NCBI GenBank assembly: GCA_023393165.1
Contig: JAEWMJ010000004.1
Location: forward strand, 62,001-126,000
DNA: 64,000 nt
Direction of reading: 5' to 3'
Source of the DNA: Bacillota bacterium
GTDB taxonomy: Bacteria > Bacillota > Clostridia > Christensenellales > Christensenellaceae
The notes beneath the pieces were generated by a model. That model was not told the DNA's origin, did no database searches, and saw only the letters and a program-made list of their open reading frames with translations. Below are positions 48,131 to 58,273 of this stretch, piece after piece. Made by a program: the position numbers and the translations under genes. Position 1 is the first letter of the stretch, and the number at the start of each line of letters is the position of its first letter.

Positions 48131-50371
48131 TTAACCGCATTTTGAATACCCACAGGACCTGCAAACGTTGCAACCGCCCTCGTGCTCCAGAACGCTGCCG
48201 CATTCAGGGCATTTTGACGTTTCTCCGCCGGGCATTTTAATATCGTTATTCTCCACCGTGATTTTATAATTATCCCCGATCATTTCCGCAGCGCGTTCAA
48301 GCACCCTGCCGATTGCATCCGGGCAAGACAATACCTTCACATCGCCTTTCCGCAGCGTGGAATGGCAGCGTATGCCGCGGAGCTGTTCTATAACCGCATG
48401 CACGTCGATCCCTGAACGAAGCGCGGTTGAAACCAGCCTGCCTGTTGCTTCGGACTGAGACGGACATCCTCCGGCGCGTCCCAGATTGGTGAACACTTCA
48501 CAGATGCCGTTTTCATCGTAGTTGACCGTAACGTAAAGATTACCGCAACCGATTTTTACCTTTTGGGTGATCCCTTGCGTCAGCTCGGGCCTTGTACGCG
48601 GCGCAACCTTGGCTGTTTTTGTTTCTTCCATAACCGGTTCGTCTTTTGTCTGCTCGCCTTCCCTATTCACCTTGCCGATATTCAGCACCTGCGCTTCTCT
48701 GCTGCCGTCGCGGTATATTGTAACGCCCTTGAGTTCAAGTTCAAAGGCAAGTTCGTAAACCTCGCGGACCTCGTCCCTTGTCGCGTCGTGCGGAAAATTG
48801 ACCGTTTTGGAAACAGCGTTGTCCGTATATTTCTGGAATGCCGCCTGCATGCGGATATGATATTCGGGCGTGATATCATGGGAAGTTACAAAAACGCGCC
48901 GTATGTCTTCCGGTATCTCTTCCATATGGGCAATGGTTCCCTCTTTAGCGATCTTCTGCATTAATTCTTTTGAATAAAAACCCCGTTTTTTGGCTACTTC
49001 TTCGAAATAAGGATGCGTCTCCACCAGTTCATCGTTGTCCATCACATTGCGTATATAAGAGAGGGCAAATACGGGTTCAATGCCGCTGGATGCGCCGCAA
49101 ATAATGGAGATTGTGCCGGTGGGCGCAATCGTGGTTACGGTCGCATTGCGCTGCAGCCGTTTGCCCTTGTATGCGCTGAACTCATATTCCGGGAATGTTC
49201 CCCTCTTTTTTGCCAGTTCTTCGGAAGCATTTTTTGCAGTCTCCTGCATAAATGACATTACCTTTTCGGCAAACAGAATCGCTTCATCCGAATTATAAGG
49301 GATTTTCAGCTTATAAAGTACGTCGGCAAACCCCATGAGACCAAGACCGATTTTTCTGGTTTTTAACGTCATTTCGCGGATCTTGTCCAGCGGATAATTA
49401 TTTACGGATATTACGTTGTCCAAAAAGTGAACTGCGGATTCTATAACCGTTTTAAACCGGTCCCAGTCCATTTCATATTCGCCGTAGGATTCCTTTAAGA
49501 ACTTGTTTAAATTAAGCGAACCCAGATTGCAGCTTTCATAAGGAAGCAAAGGTTGTTCCCCGCAGGGGTTTGTACTTTCAATATCGCCCAGCACTTTTAC
49601 AACGTTGTCCCTGTTGAGACGGTCTAAGAATATAATGCCCGGTTCGCCGTTGGTCCATGCCATATCCACAATCAGGTCAAACACGTCTCTTGCGTTCAGC
49701 CTGCCGGTTTCTTTCTTATTGCTTGGATCTATAAGCGCATAATCCGTACCGTTGTGAACGGCATCCATAAACGACTCGGTGATTCCCACGCTGATATTGA
49801 AATTTGTGATATCCTTGCTGTTTTTTTTGCATTGAATAAACTCCATAATATCCGGATGATCCACACGCAAAATACCCATATTGGCTCCCCTGCGCGTTCC
49901 GCCTTGCTTGACAGCCTCGGTTGACGCATTAAAAACCTTCATGAAGCTGACCGGGCCGCTGGCAACGCCGCCGGTTGAATTAACCGCAGCGCCTTTTGGG
50001 CGCAGCCTGGAAAAACTGAATCCTGTTCCGCCGCCGCTCTTGTGAATCAGCGCGGCGTTTTTCACTGCGTCGAATATCTCTTCCATGCTATCCTCGACAG
50101 GCAATACAAAACATGCGGACAGTTGTCCGAGTTCTCGTCCCGCATTCATCAGCGTTGGCGAGTTGGGCATGAATTCCTGGTTTATCATCATTTCATAAAA
50201 TTTCTGCTTAGTCTGGGCAAGGTCCGCCACGGAACCTAACTCCTTGTCCGCCGAAGCGATAGCCTCGGCTACACGCATAAACAATCCTTCAGGAGTTTCC
50301 GTCGCTTTCCCGGTCTCGTCCTTCTTTAAATAGCGTTTTTCCAATACTGTAATTGCATTTTTGCTGAACAT
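48131..50371 (-). CDS. nrdJ: B12-dependent ribonucleotide reductase (class II)
   Basis: A 746-aa adenosylcobalamin-dependent reductase. It has the substrate loop NPCGEQPLLPYESCNLGS-type motif (here NPCGEQPLLPYE then SCNLGSLNL), the glycyl-free radical barrel, and APTGTISIICGASSGIEPVF. The C-terminus holds a TSCPD domain (CGNLYVTVNYDENGICEVF) and a zinc ribbon (CPECG ... CRSCG). It makes deoxyribonucleotides without oxygen. Start at 50371 follows GGGGTAAAGGA; the longer frame from 50428 adds no homology. Monocistronic. Confidence 0.93.
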   Translation of the reverse strand: MFSKNAITVLEKRYLKKDETGKATETPEGLFMRVAEAIASADKELGSVADLAQTKQKFYEMMINQEFMPNSPTLMNAGRELGQLSACFVLPVEDSMEEIFDAVKNAALIHKSGGGTGFSFSRLRPKGAAVNSTGGVASGPVSFMKVFNASTEAVKQGGTRRGANMGILRVDHPDIMEFIQCKKNSKDITNFNISVGITESFMDAVHNGTDYALIDPSNKKETGRLNARDVFDLIVDMAWTNGEPGIIFLDRLNRDNVVKVLGDIESTNPCGEQPLLPYESCNLGSLNLNKFLKESYGEYEMDWDRFKTVIESAVHFLDNVISVNNYPLDKIREMTLKTRKIGLGLMGFADVLYKLKIPYNSDEAILFAEKVMSFMQETAKNASEELAKKRGTFPEYEFSAYKGKRLQRNATVTTIAPTGTISIICGASSGIEPVFALSYIRNVMDNDELVETHPYFEEVAKKRGFYSKELMQKIAKEGTIAHMEEIPEDIRRVFVTSHDITPEYHIRMQAAFQKYTDNAVSKTVNFPHDATRDEVREVYELAFELELKGVTIYRDGSREAQVLNIGKVNREGEQTKDEPVMEETKTAKVAPRTRPELTQGITQKVKIGCGNLYVTVNYDENGICEVFTNLGRAGGCPSQSEATGRLVSTALRSGIDVHAVIEQLRGIRCHSTLRKGDVKVLSCPDAIGRVLERAAEMIGDNYKITVENNDIKMPGGETSKCPECGSVLEHEGGCNVCRSCGYSKCG

Positions 50372-50480
50372 GCGTCCTTTACCCCCTAAGTTATATATAT
50401 TTTGTGCCGATTGGAACACTCGATACAATATATAGTACTACACATGCAAAAAAAATACCACAATTATGGTAAAAAAATTT

Positions 50481-51266
50481 TTAATACGACATAAATCTTT
50501 TATATAATTCAATATCCGCGTCCGTACCCGAAGTGTATAATGAAATGGATGGATTTTTATTTTCCGTATTCAATATCCCGCGTTCGTCCAAAACTCTTTT
50601 TAACTGGCGCGCCATGCCATATTTTCCGTCAAATATCTCGCATTCGCCCAAAAACAGTTCTTTTGCAATATTCTGAATCATTCCGCTGATAAACGAATAA
50701 TGCGTACAGCCCATTACGATGCCGTCAATTTTCATTTTTTTGAACGGCTCCAGTTTTTCCCGTACATAATTTCTGATGTCGGGACTATCCGGGTCCTGCC
50801 TTTCGATCATTTGAGCCAAACGTTCGCAAGGAACATTGACGATCCTGTCCCTGTGTCCGATCCGGGATAAAAGCAGGTTATAGCGCTCCTGATGAATGGT
50901 TGCCGGGGTAGCCATCACGATGACAAAGCCGCCTTTTAAAGCTTCGATGGCAGGCTTGACCGCGGGCTCAATGCTGATTACCGGAATCTTATACTTATCA
51001 CGCATCATTTGAACCGCAATGCTGGTCGCCGTATTGCAGGCCATCACTATGGCTTTAACGCCCCGATTGTACAGAAATTCGCCGCAAGCCAAAGATAATG
51101 CCTTTATTTCACTTTCGGTTTTATTTCCATAAGGGAGGTTGCCGCTGTCTCCATAGTAAATATAGTTTTCGTAAGGCATCAGCGAAATAGCCTGTTTCAG
51201 TACGGCTATGCCGCCGACCCCCGAATCAAAAAAACCGATTGGCAAATTAATTTCATTATCCTTCAT
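50481..51266 (-). CDS. murI: Glutamate racemase
   Basis: A 261-aa enzyme making D-glutamate for peptidoglycan. The catalytic cysteines are in VMACNTATSIAV and VMGCTHYSF; the N-terminal GFFDSGVGGIAVL and YYGDSGNLPYG motifs are canonical. Length is normal. It lies between nrdJ and spoIIP. Confidence 0.94.
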   Translation of the reverse strand: MKDNEINLPIGFFDSGVGGIAVLKQAISLMPYENYIYYGDSGNLPYGNKTESEIKALSLACGEFLYNRGVKAIVMACNTATSIAVQMMRDKYKIPVISIEPAVKPAIEALKGGFVIVMATPATIHQERYNLLLSRIGHRDRIVNVPCERLAQMIERQDPDSPDIRNYVREKLEPFKKMKIDGIVMGCTHYSFISGMIQNIAKELFLGECEIFDGKYGMARQLKRVLDERGILNTENKNPSISLYTSGTDADIELYKRFMSY

Positions 51267-51366
51267 TACGTCGTCCTGTTTTCAAAAATTAATCACGGGT
51301 AAATTATAGCTCAAATAAATTTCTTAGTAAAGGAGATTGACAATAAACTTTTTTCTATGACTTTTA

Positions 51367-51392
51367 AGTGCGGATAACAACTCCTCCGCACT
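51367..51392 (-). terminator. Terminator of spoIIP
   Basis: AGTGCGG and CCGCACT pair around a 12-nt loop, with T residues following on the minus strand; about 20 bp after the stop at 51414. Confidence 0.6.
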
Positions 51393-51413
51393 ACCGGCAT
51401 TCTGATTTTGGTT

Positions 51414-52523
51414 TTATTGGCTCAGTACCGCAGCCATAGCCTGGGCAACAATGTCCGCCGAATTCTCGGCCTGGGTTATTGTATTTGCATCGTATCCCAT
51501 TTCAATCAGCATGCTTTTATTGGATAAATGTTGGTTGTAGCGCTTTGCCTTGACCATGGGCTCCTTGGCCATACCGGGCATGATTTTGTTTATTTCATCC
51601 GTAATTGCCTTTGCAAGAGCATAGTTGCTTTGCCAGTCCGGCGCTTCGTCTCCCGTAAGCCCGTCTCCGCGGCCGACAACGAACATCACCTTGGCGTATT
51701 CTTTTCCATTGCTTGAAACAATATCGTTTTTTGCAAATTCCCTGTCGTCGATTGAATTCCGGTGTACGTCAATAAAGATGCCTAAATTGGGATTCTGCGC
51801 TATATCACTTTCCATTGTTGTGAGGGATTTGTCATAGCTTTGCGTAAACGGGGTGGTCTCATTCATAGTCGTGTCATGCATCACGCTAAATCCGTATTGG
51901 GATGAAAGAAGATTAGCAAGTTTTTCTCCGACAGCGCATACGCTGTACTGTTGGTCGTCTGTTCTGAAATCTCCGCAAGCAACATACTGTCCTTCAAACT
52001 CAGGCGTATATGCTTCCCGGGTATGCGTATGGTAAATCAACACAGCTGCGTTTCCTGTATTGACAATCGGATAGTCTTCCACATCGATCGTGATTTCGTG
52101 TGAGACATCCTCGTCTACATGTTCGTTTTCCTCAATGACAATGGATACCTCATTATTGCTTTGAGCGGACATTTTGGTTGAAATGTTTGTTGCAAGCGTA
52201 TTAAAAAAATTAAGAACTGGGTTCTCTTCTGTAGTTCCGGTATAATTCACATCGGTATTGACCGCGTTAACGTTTCCAGTTTGTTCGTTTGGTGCGGCGC
52301 TGTCCGCCGGGTTTTCTTCTTCTGACAAATTGATCCGGATGTCATCCGAATCTGAAACGCTTTCTATTTGAATGTCCTGGTCTGCGCTTTCCTGAGCGCT
52401 GTTAATAGATACGTTGACGGTGTCAGGATTAAAAAAGCCTGAGGATCTTGACGCAGCAATAGTCATAAAAAGAAAAATCGCAATCACCACAAGCGCCACA
52501 TATCCACTTCTGTTTTTTCTCAT
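51414..52523 (-). CDS. spoIIP: Stage II sporulation protein P
   Basis: A 369-aa peptidoglycan amidase/endopeptidase needed for engulfment. One N-terminal transmembrane helix (YVALVVIAIFLFMTIAAS) is followed by an acidic Glu/Asp-rich linker and the SpoIIP catalytic domain: VLIYHTHTREAYTPE and IFIDVHRNSIDD carry zinc ligands, with IEMGYDANTITQAENSAD at the end. Located with gpr, the usual pair in Clostridia; it marks the host as a spore-former. Confidence 0.93.
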   Translation of the reverse strand: MRKNRSGYVALVVIAIFLFMTIAASRSSGFFNPDTVNVSINSAQESADQDIQIESVSDSDDIRINLSEEENPADSAAPNEQTGNVNAVNTDVNYTGTTEENPVLNFFNTLATNISTKMSAQSNNEVSIVIEENEHVDEDVSHEITIDVEDYPIVNTGNAAVLIYHTHTREAYTPEFEGQYVACGDFRTDDQQYSVCAVGEKLANLLSSQYGFSVMHDTTMNETTPFTQSYDKSLTTMESDIAQNPNLGIFIDVHRNSIDDREFAKNDIVSSNGKEYAKVMFVVGRGDGLTGDEAPDWQSNYALAKAITDEINKIMPGMAKEPMVKAKRYNQHLSNKSMLIEMGYDANTITQAENSADIVAQAMAAVLSQ

Positions 52524-52692
52524 ATAAATACCTCCTTAGAAGATTATATTAATCTCCCGGAGGATTTATGATTTACAGATGTTTAAAGTCAGTAACACTT
52601 TTGTAATATAAAACAGCAAGGGATAGCAGAGAAGTGGGAAAGGTTCCCGCTTAATCACGCTTTGGCGTGCGCTCGGCTCCGCTCCTCCGAGC

Positions 52693-53619
52693 TTAGGACA
52701 TATATCTTTTTATTTCTTCTTCTGAAAGGTCTTTATGTAATGTAAAGTTTAATGACCGCGCAAGCAGATCTGAAGAATTATCGATCAGCATATCAATATT
52801 TTTCGGCGTTACGATCATGTCCGATCCTTCTATGTCCTGGATCATATTAATTACATTTTTTATCTGGTTGTCGTTTGTATTTGACTTGATTGCCGCGCTT
52901 AAAAGTATTTCGGACGCGATGGTATAGGCGTATACAACCGTGGGTATCCCTATCGCAAGAACAGGTATGCCAAGCGTTTCCCGATCAATGGATTTCCTTT
53001 TATTGCCGATACCGGAACCGGGGCTGATCCCCGCGTCCGATACCTGTATGCTGGTTCCTATACGGGAGATGCTGCGCGAAGCAAGAGCGTCTATTACTAT
53101 GATCATTTCGGGTTTTATCCTGTCCACGATCCCGTCTATGACTTCCGCGGTCTCAAGCCCGGTGATTCCCAATACGCCCGGAGCGATCGCAGATACTTCA
53201 AGGACCCTCGAATCGATCATATTCGGAAGATATTTCTTTATATGCCGCGAAACAAAAACTTTTTCGCATACCAGCGGCCCAAGAGCATCGGGCGTGACAT
53301 TTCGGTTTCCAAGTCCGATGATAAGCACATTGTTTACCGTTCCAAAAGATTCTTTCATCTTTGTAACTTCGTCGGCAAAGGTGTGCGCAACTTTTGCAAG
53401 CAGATTTTCATCCTTGTCGTATAACTCAGGACATTCAACCGTAACGTATGTGCCTATTTTTTTGCCAATCTCCTGTGCGCCTTTTTCATCTTTCACTTCT
53501 ACCCTGTTTACTGTGATTTCTTCACCAGCCTTGAATTCAATAACATTGATTCCTTCAATCTCTTTCTTTTTATCAAATGCAACCGCTTCCTTTGCAAGAT
53601 CCGTACGTATGCTCTGCAT
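52693..53619 (-). CDS. gpr: Spore protease GPR
   Basis: A 308-aa germination protease that degrades small acid-soluble spore proteins. The N-terminal propeptide has an SASP-like site TDLAKE near residue 6. Core motifs are LIIGLGNRNVTPDALGP, SRVLEVSAIAPGVLGITG and VIDALASRSISRIG. It is made as an inactive zymogen in the forespore. GGGGGA precedes the ATG. It is followed by spoIIP and lies head-to-head with rpsT. Confidence 0.93.
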   Translation of the reverse strand: MQSIRTDLAKEAVAFDKKKEIEGINVIEFKAGEEITVNRVEVKDEKGAQEIGKKIGTYVTVECPELYDKDENLLAKVAHTFADEVTKMKESFGTVNNVLIIGLGNRNVTPDALGPLVCEKVFVSRHIKKYLPNMIDSRVLEVSAIAPGVLGITGLETAEVIDGIVDRIKPEMIIVIDALASRSISRIGTSIQVSDAGISPGSGIGNKRKSIDRETLGIPVLAIGIPTVVYAYTIASEILLSAAIKSNTNDNQIKNVINMIQDIEGSDMIVTPKNIDMLIDNSSDLLARSLNFTLHKDLSEEEIKRYMS

Positions 53620-53777
53620 AAATCAATCCCCCTGAAATTTCTTTTTTTTACATGTACGATTCATATTTTTGCCAACTTAAAGGCGATTCATTCCATTCAA
53701 GGAAAAATTACTTGCAATGTAAGTTTTTATGTGTTAGAATACCTTTTGTTGAAATTATAGACATGGGGGTGAATTGA

Positions 53778-54044
53778 TTGCCGAATATTAAATCTGCGAA
53801 GAAACGTGTGAAAGTGATAGAAACCAAGACCCTGCAAAACAAAACTATCAAATCCGCTTTAAAGACCGATATCAAAAAGTTCAACGCTGCTGTTTCCGAA
53901 AACTCGGAAGATGCAAAAGGACTTCTTGTTAAAGCCGTAAGTGCTGTAGATAAAGCTGCATCCAAAGGATCGGTTCATAAGAATAAAGCAAACCGCACGA
54001 AAGCTCAATTGGCAAAAAAATTGAACGGCACTGCCACCCAATGA
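53778..54044 (+). CDS. rpsT: 30S ribosomal protein S20
   Basis: An 88-aa basic helical protein: PNIKSAKKRVKVIETKTLQN at the start, then KGSVHKNKANRTKAQLAKK, the typical S20 pattern. The start is TTG at 53778, six bases after a GGGGGTGA site; no in-frame ATG is available. A TTG start in this strongly expressed gene may matter for autoregulation. It lies on the plus strand between gpr and holA. Confidence 0.95.
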   Translation: MPNIKSAKKRVKVIETKTLQNKTIKSALKTDIKKFNAAVSENSEDAKGLLVKAVSAVDKAASKGSVHKNKANRTKAQLAKKLNGTATQ

Positions 54045-54063
54045 CCCATGGTTCACTGATAGT

Positions 54064-54089
54064 AAAAGCTTTAAGAAATTAAAGCTTTT
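54064..54089 (+). terminator. rpsT terminator
   Basis: An 11-bp stem AAAAGCTTTAA with a GAAA loop, followed by a T-run. It lies 20 bp after the rpsT stop. Confidence 0.88.
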
Positions 54090-54158
54090 TTTCACCTTTT
54101 TTTAGAAAAAAGAAAGATGACGTCAAAAAAACCAATATTTAAATCAGATTAACAATTT

Positions 54159-55142
54159 TTATATCCCATAGATTCCGCACAATAAAGCATACAGGTCATT
54201 TTTCAGAATGACATTCCCCTGCTTTGCGTCGAAATCAAGCTTTGCGATTTTTTGTATCGCATTCCGGATAGACGGGGCGTCCATATACCGGCATTGCTCG
54301 ATTGCCTTTTTTGCCCTGAAATCCGCTACTTTAGCATTGTCCAGTATGTTTTTCCTGATCATGTCTTCCCTGTATCCCGCATCCATGCAGGCCCGTGCGA
54401 TCAGCATGAGTTCAAAATTGGTCGATAAAATTGTAATCAGCCCGATCGGGTTTGAATCTTCATCCAGGATCTCGGCTAATAGGTTCTTCGCTCTTTCCCG
54501 GTTTTTCTGCAAAAACAGGTCGTGCAGCTGAAAGATATTGTACTCCGAACTTTTCACGGTATATTTTTGGATTTCCTTTTTTGTGACCGTATCCGAGCAA
54601 ACAAGAATCAGCTTGTCAAGTTCCTTTACCAGATGGTTTAAGTCGCCCATTACATACTGAAAAAACATATGCGCGTCGTTTCTCGCCATTTTCAGGCCGC
54701 TTTTTGCGGCATGCGCGCATAAAAAGTCCACGGTTTCGCTTTCCGCAGGTTCGCCGCAGTCGATAACGGCGCCGTTCTTTAATACGAACGATTCCAGCGA
54801 TTTGCGTTTATCAAACGCGGATGGCTTTATCAGAATTAAAACCGTGCTTGGGGACATTCCGGGGAGGCACGCCTCCATCCTCTTGATATCCTGCTCCGAA
54901 AATTCGTTTAAGTATGCGATAACCGCTCTGAGGTCGCTCATCATGGGCAGGCTTTCCAGATTACTCTGGATGTTTGAACTGTCGCGGATAACGGATACGT
55001 TCAACTCTTCCATCTGGATATTCAGATTCGAAAGGATGCTTTTTAATGCAAGTTCGCGAAGAAAATCCTCGCTTCCGGCTATCAGGTAATAATTTTTGAC
55101 GTTTCCCTGTTTTATGTTTGATACCGCTTCTTTAATCTTCAT
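54159..55142 (-). CDS. holA: DNA polymerase III delta subunit
   Basis: A 327-aa clamp-loader subunit. The N-terminal NYYLIAGSEDFLRELALKSI is canonical; the middle holds LIKPSAFDKRKSLESFVLK and the C-terminus QCRYMDAPSIRNAIQKI. It overlaps the comEC stop by 11 bases, so the two are translated together. This holA-comEC link next to rpsT is common in Firmicutes. Confidence 0.92.
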   Translation of the reverse strand: MKIKEAVSNIKQGNVKNYYLIAGSEDFLRELALKSILSNLNIQMEELNVSVIRDSSNIQSNLESLPMMSDLRAVIAYLNEFSEQDIKRMEACLPGMSPSTVLILIKPSAFDKRKSLESFVLKNGAVIDCGEPAESETVDFLCAHAAKSGLKMARNDAHMFFQYVMGDLNHLVKELDKLILVCSDTVTKKEIQKYTVKSSEYNIFQLHDLFLQKNRERAKNLLAEILDEDSNPIGLITILSTNFELMLIARACMDAGYREDMIRKNILDNAKVADFRAKKAIEQCRYMDAPSIRNAIQKIAKLDFDAKQGNVILKNDLYALLCGIYGI

Positions 55143-57381
55143 GCATTGGCCTCATTGTTATATTTCCGGTTTTATCTATTGTCATTGTTATGGTATAATT
55201 CCTGTCAGTCCTGTATACGGTAACGCCTTCCGAATGCAGGATATCAATCGTTCCTTCGTCGGGCAGCCCGTACCCGTTTGTCCCGGATACCGAAATAACG
55301 GCATACTCGGGTTGGACGGTTTCAAGAAAACTCTTATTCAAAGAAGACGCCCCGCCTTCGCTTGCCACCCGGAGTACCCGGGCGGAAACACTTAAGTCTT
55401 TGGATCTTTTGGCGCTATGCCCTGAAAGCAGACAGAGGTTTTCCCCCATATAGCTTACTAAAAGCGTCAGCGCGTTGTATGTGTCCTGCTGGACGGTTAT
55501 TCTTAAACCGCCGTCATTCCATAGTGTATCATATTTTTGCGCTCCGCGCATTAAGATTCCTTTATCCCGGCATGCTTCGGCAATGCCGTCGCTTGATTCA
55601 TGGGAAATAAATTCACCCGCAACAATCCCGTTTTGTATAATACTTAAAGCGCCGCCATAATGACTCGGATTGCTTTCCGTTAAGATAAACGCATCGTATT
55701 CAAATCCGTTTCGTTTAGAATAGCTGTTTACGTTGTAAGCCGCGCTTTCCGTTGCATTTGAGATCAGTATATTTTCCCGGTTATAGGCTATATGCACCGC
55801 TTCCCCGTTTCCTGCATCCAGAAAAGTGATTTTTATTGAATCGTCAGAAGATGCCGCAGATATAAATGGTAAAAAAATAAATCCGCAGATAAGCAGTACT
55901 GCCACAGCCTTTGTTTTGATTTTGACCATGAAATAATCTGAAATGATGAAAAGAACAGCAAATACGGAAATTCCTGCCCACACGGGAAAATTATATGTCC
56001 GGATATTCCCCCATTCCGCGCCGGAAACGAAGTTGTTAACAATGATCAGAAACTTGATAGCCGATTCCGAGAAGTATGAGAAAATTTTTCCGAGTCCTTC
56101 CCATACGCAGGATGAAAGCGCAGAAAGTCCGGCAAATATCAGAATCAGAGACGAAACAGGGACCGCATAAAAATTTGCAAGCGGAGATATCAGCGCAACA
56201 TTGTTAAAGTAATACGCAGTCAGCGGGAATGAGGCGGAGGTTGCCGCCGTCGACACACAGAACAGATCAGCAGTTCCGTTTATTTTTTCCGACTTTTTGT
56301 TTTGAACCGCTTTTCGCAAAGGTGGATATATACAGAGTATTCCAAACACAGTTCCGTAGGAAAGAAGAAATCCCGGCATAAAAAGCTGAACAGGATTAAA
56401 GATCAGAGTTAAGAGCATTGCGCCGGATAAAAATATCAGCGTATCCCGGTCCATAAATCGCCAGCGTGCCGTAAGCAGCAATATGGTCATCAGGCTCGCG
56501 CGAACCACCGATACCGGAAAACCGGTGATGGATGTATAAAGAAGCAGTAGAGCGATGTTTAAGATGAACCGCCAGTCTCTTCTGATCCGGGTCTTTTTCA
56601 GCAACAGATTTAAAATAAGCGCAATAACGCCAATATGCAGTCCGGAAATGGACAGGATATGCACAATCCCTGTTTGGGAAAACGAGCCGTAAACTTCATC
56701 CGGTATTTCGTTCTGAATTCCTAAAAACATGGCCTTTGCGATGGGCGCGGTTTCTTGGGAATGCGTTTTGTCGATGTTTGATTCAAGCGTTTCCCTGGCA
56801 TGAACAAACAGCTCATACGGCATCCATCGGTAGCCTGTTTTAATGGCATCGCTGCCAAACGCGGAAAATCCGATGTAACGGCTTGCCAGGTACAGCCGGT
56901 TGTTAAATGAGCCAGGCATTGTTTCCCCGTCAGGCGGATAGACCCTGGATGAAAAAGTTATGATATCGCCGTATGCGAAAGACTTGTCAGAGGTCACCAA
57001 CTGCACCCTTTTGGCGAAATCGATGGTGTTTGGACCATCCGTAAGCGTTACATCCGCAAGCGTATACCGCGCGTACTCCGAGGATTTATCCGGGTAATCG
57101 CAGACCCTTCCCGTTACGGTATAATCAGTTCCCTGCCGGATGCCGGCAAAATCTGTGTTCAATTGGTTCATGCAAAGGAAATTGCCGAGACAAAGAAAGA
57201 AAAGAAGTATTGGTATCAAAAATTTTTTCTTTAGGATGATATAAAGAAGCGCCGCTGCGCCTGCAGCCAGGCAAAGCCAAAAAAAATCCCATATCTCCAT
57301 CCCAAAAATATAGGCGGTAAATATGCCGGCCATAAAAAACAGGCAAAAAAACGATAAATACCTCAGGTTCAGTACCCGCAC
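55132..57381 (-). CDS. comEC: ComEC/Rec2 DNA-uptake channel, MBL domain degenerate
   Basis: A 749-aa membrane protein. After two N-terminal helices it has a DUF4131-type region and a Competence domain (HILSISGLHIGVIALILN; FPVSVVRASLMTILLL). The C-terminal MBL-like domain starts at ITFLDAGNGEAVHIAYN, but the HxHxDH metal motif reads ESNPSHYGG, so the domain is probably catalytically dead. I prefer the GTG at 57381 with GGAGG nine bases upstream; the ATG at 57390 has no room for a site. Confidence 0.85.
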   Translation of the reverse strand: MRVLNLRYLSFFCLFFMAGIFTAYIFGMEIWDFFWLCLAAGAAALLYIILKKKFLIPILLFFLCLGNFLCMNQLNTDFAGIRQGTDYTVTGRVCDYPDKSSEYARYTLADVTLTDGPNTIDFAKRVQLVTSDKSFAYGDIITFSSRVYPPDGETMPGSFNNRLYLASRYIGFSAFGSDAIKTGYRWMPYELFVHARETLESNIDKTHSQETAPIAKAMFLGIQNEIPDEVYGSFSQTGIVHILSISGLHIGVIALILNLLLKKTRIRRDWRFILNIALLLLYTSITGFPVSVVRASLMTILLLTARWRFMDRDTLIFLSGAMLLTLIFNPVQLFMPGFLLSYGTVFGILCIYPPLRKAVQNKKSEKINGTADLFCVSTAATSASFPLTAYYFNNVALISPLANFYAVPVSSLILIFAGLSALSSCVWEGLGKIFSYFSESAIKFLIIVNNFVSGAEWGNIRTYNFPVWAGISVFAVLFIISDYFMVKIKTKAVAVLLICGFIFLPFISAASSDDSIKITFLDAGNGEAVHIAYNRENILISNATESAAYNVNSYSKRNGFEYDAFILTESNPSHYGGALSIIQNGIVAGEFISHESSDGIAEACRDKGILMRGAQKYDTLWNDGGLRITVQQDTYNALTLLVSYMGENLCLLSGHSAKRSKDLSVSARVLRVASEGGASSLNKSFLETVQPEYAVISVSGTNGYGLPDEGTIDILHSEGVTVYRTDRNYTITMTIDKTGNITMRPMHED

Positions 57382-57495
57382 CGGGCGCATCCTCCGGAAA
57401 AATAATATGAATTTCTGCAGAAATTAGAACAGCTTCATTATTATAACATATTCCGCCGCTATAATAATATGTTTTTCGTCAAAACAAGACGAAAA

Positions 57496-57522
57496 TACCA
57501 TTCTTTTCATTGAAAAGAATGG
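57496..57522 (-). terminator. Terminator of the MBL gene
   Basis: ACCATTCTTTTCA and its complement form a near-perfect 12-bp stem, followed by ATTTTCG on the minus strand. Confidence 0.75.
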
Positions 57523-57550
57523 TAAGGTAAAGAGATTCGAACAAGATTGT

Positions 57551-58270
57551 CTATATATCGTAAGTTTTATTTTCTTCCGCTATTATTGTATTTTTAAAAA
57601 CTTTTTTTGCTTCCGCCAGGATCGCCCCTTCGTCCTGCTCTGGGTTCATGTGAGACAGCATCAGTTTTTTTGCTCCTGCCTTTTTTGCGGCTTCAGCCGC
57701 CTGTGCGGCAGACATATGCGGCGCGCTTTTTGGCAGATTATTTATAGAAAATTGGGAATCCGCCACAAGCAGGCTGCAGTTTTTCGAAAAACCGGCGAGA
57801 ACGCTGTTTTGGCTTGTATCGCCCGAATAGACAAAAACCTTTCCCTGGTATTCTATTTTAACCGCGTAAGTTTCAACCGGATGCGTCATGCTGCAAAAGG
57901 TTATTTGGGCGTCCCCTATTTCCGTACGCATGCCGTCCTTTATTGTTTCAGCTTTGTAGGCTTTATCGGAAGACAAAATTTCGCGCATGTTCTCCGGCGT
58001 ACCCGGCAGATAGAGCGGAAAAGGCGGATATTTATTCACCTGTACGGCATACCGCATCACCATTAAATCGGACATATGGTCGCTGTGCAGATGGGACAAA
58101 ATAATTGCCGAAAGCTTGCTGTAATCCATATGCCGCCGCAGGTTTGCAAAAGACCCGTTTCCCGCATCCAGCAGTATTTTAGTATCTCCGCATACTATCA
58201 GATAAGACGAGCATGCGCCTCCGGCCTTTGGATATGGCCCGTATTTTCCGAGAACAGTCAAACTGAACAT
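57551..58270 (-). CDS. MBL-fold phosphodiesterase (RNase Z-like)
   Basis: A 239-aa metallo-beta-lactamase-fold hydrolase. The metal motif is LSHLHSDHMSDL, with further ligands in YSGDTS and HMNPEQD. The N-terminal LLDAGNGSFANL and the length fit small RNase Z/PhnP-like enzymes. It lies at the end of the run from 63344 and four bases after the ECF gene. Substrate unknown. Confidence 0.85.
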   Translation of the reverse strand: MFSLTVLGKYGPYPKAGGACSSYLIVCGDTKILLDAGNGSFANLRRHMDYSKLSAIILSHLHSDHMSDLMVMRYAVQVNKYPPFPLYLPGTPENMREILSSDKAYKAETIKDGMRTEIGDAQITFCSMTHPVETYAVKIEYQGKVFVYSGDTSQNSVLAGFSKNCSLLVADSQFSINNLPKSAPHMSAAQAAEAAKKAGAKKLMLSHMNPEQDEGAILAEAKKVFKNTIIAEENKTYDI

Positions 58271-58273
58271 TTT

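Noticed and set aside
52637..52692. gpr terminator from the two GC-rich hairpins 52657-52670 and 52671-52692
   Set aside because: The stems are good but no T-run follows on the minus strand, so I could not decide between terminator and processing site.
54850..58000. Plus-strand open frames opposite holA, comEC and the MBL gene
   Set aside because: They lack ribosome sites and family motifs, and lie antisense to clearly coding genes.
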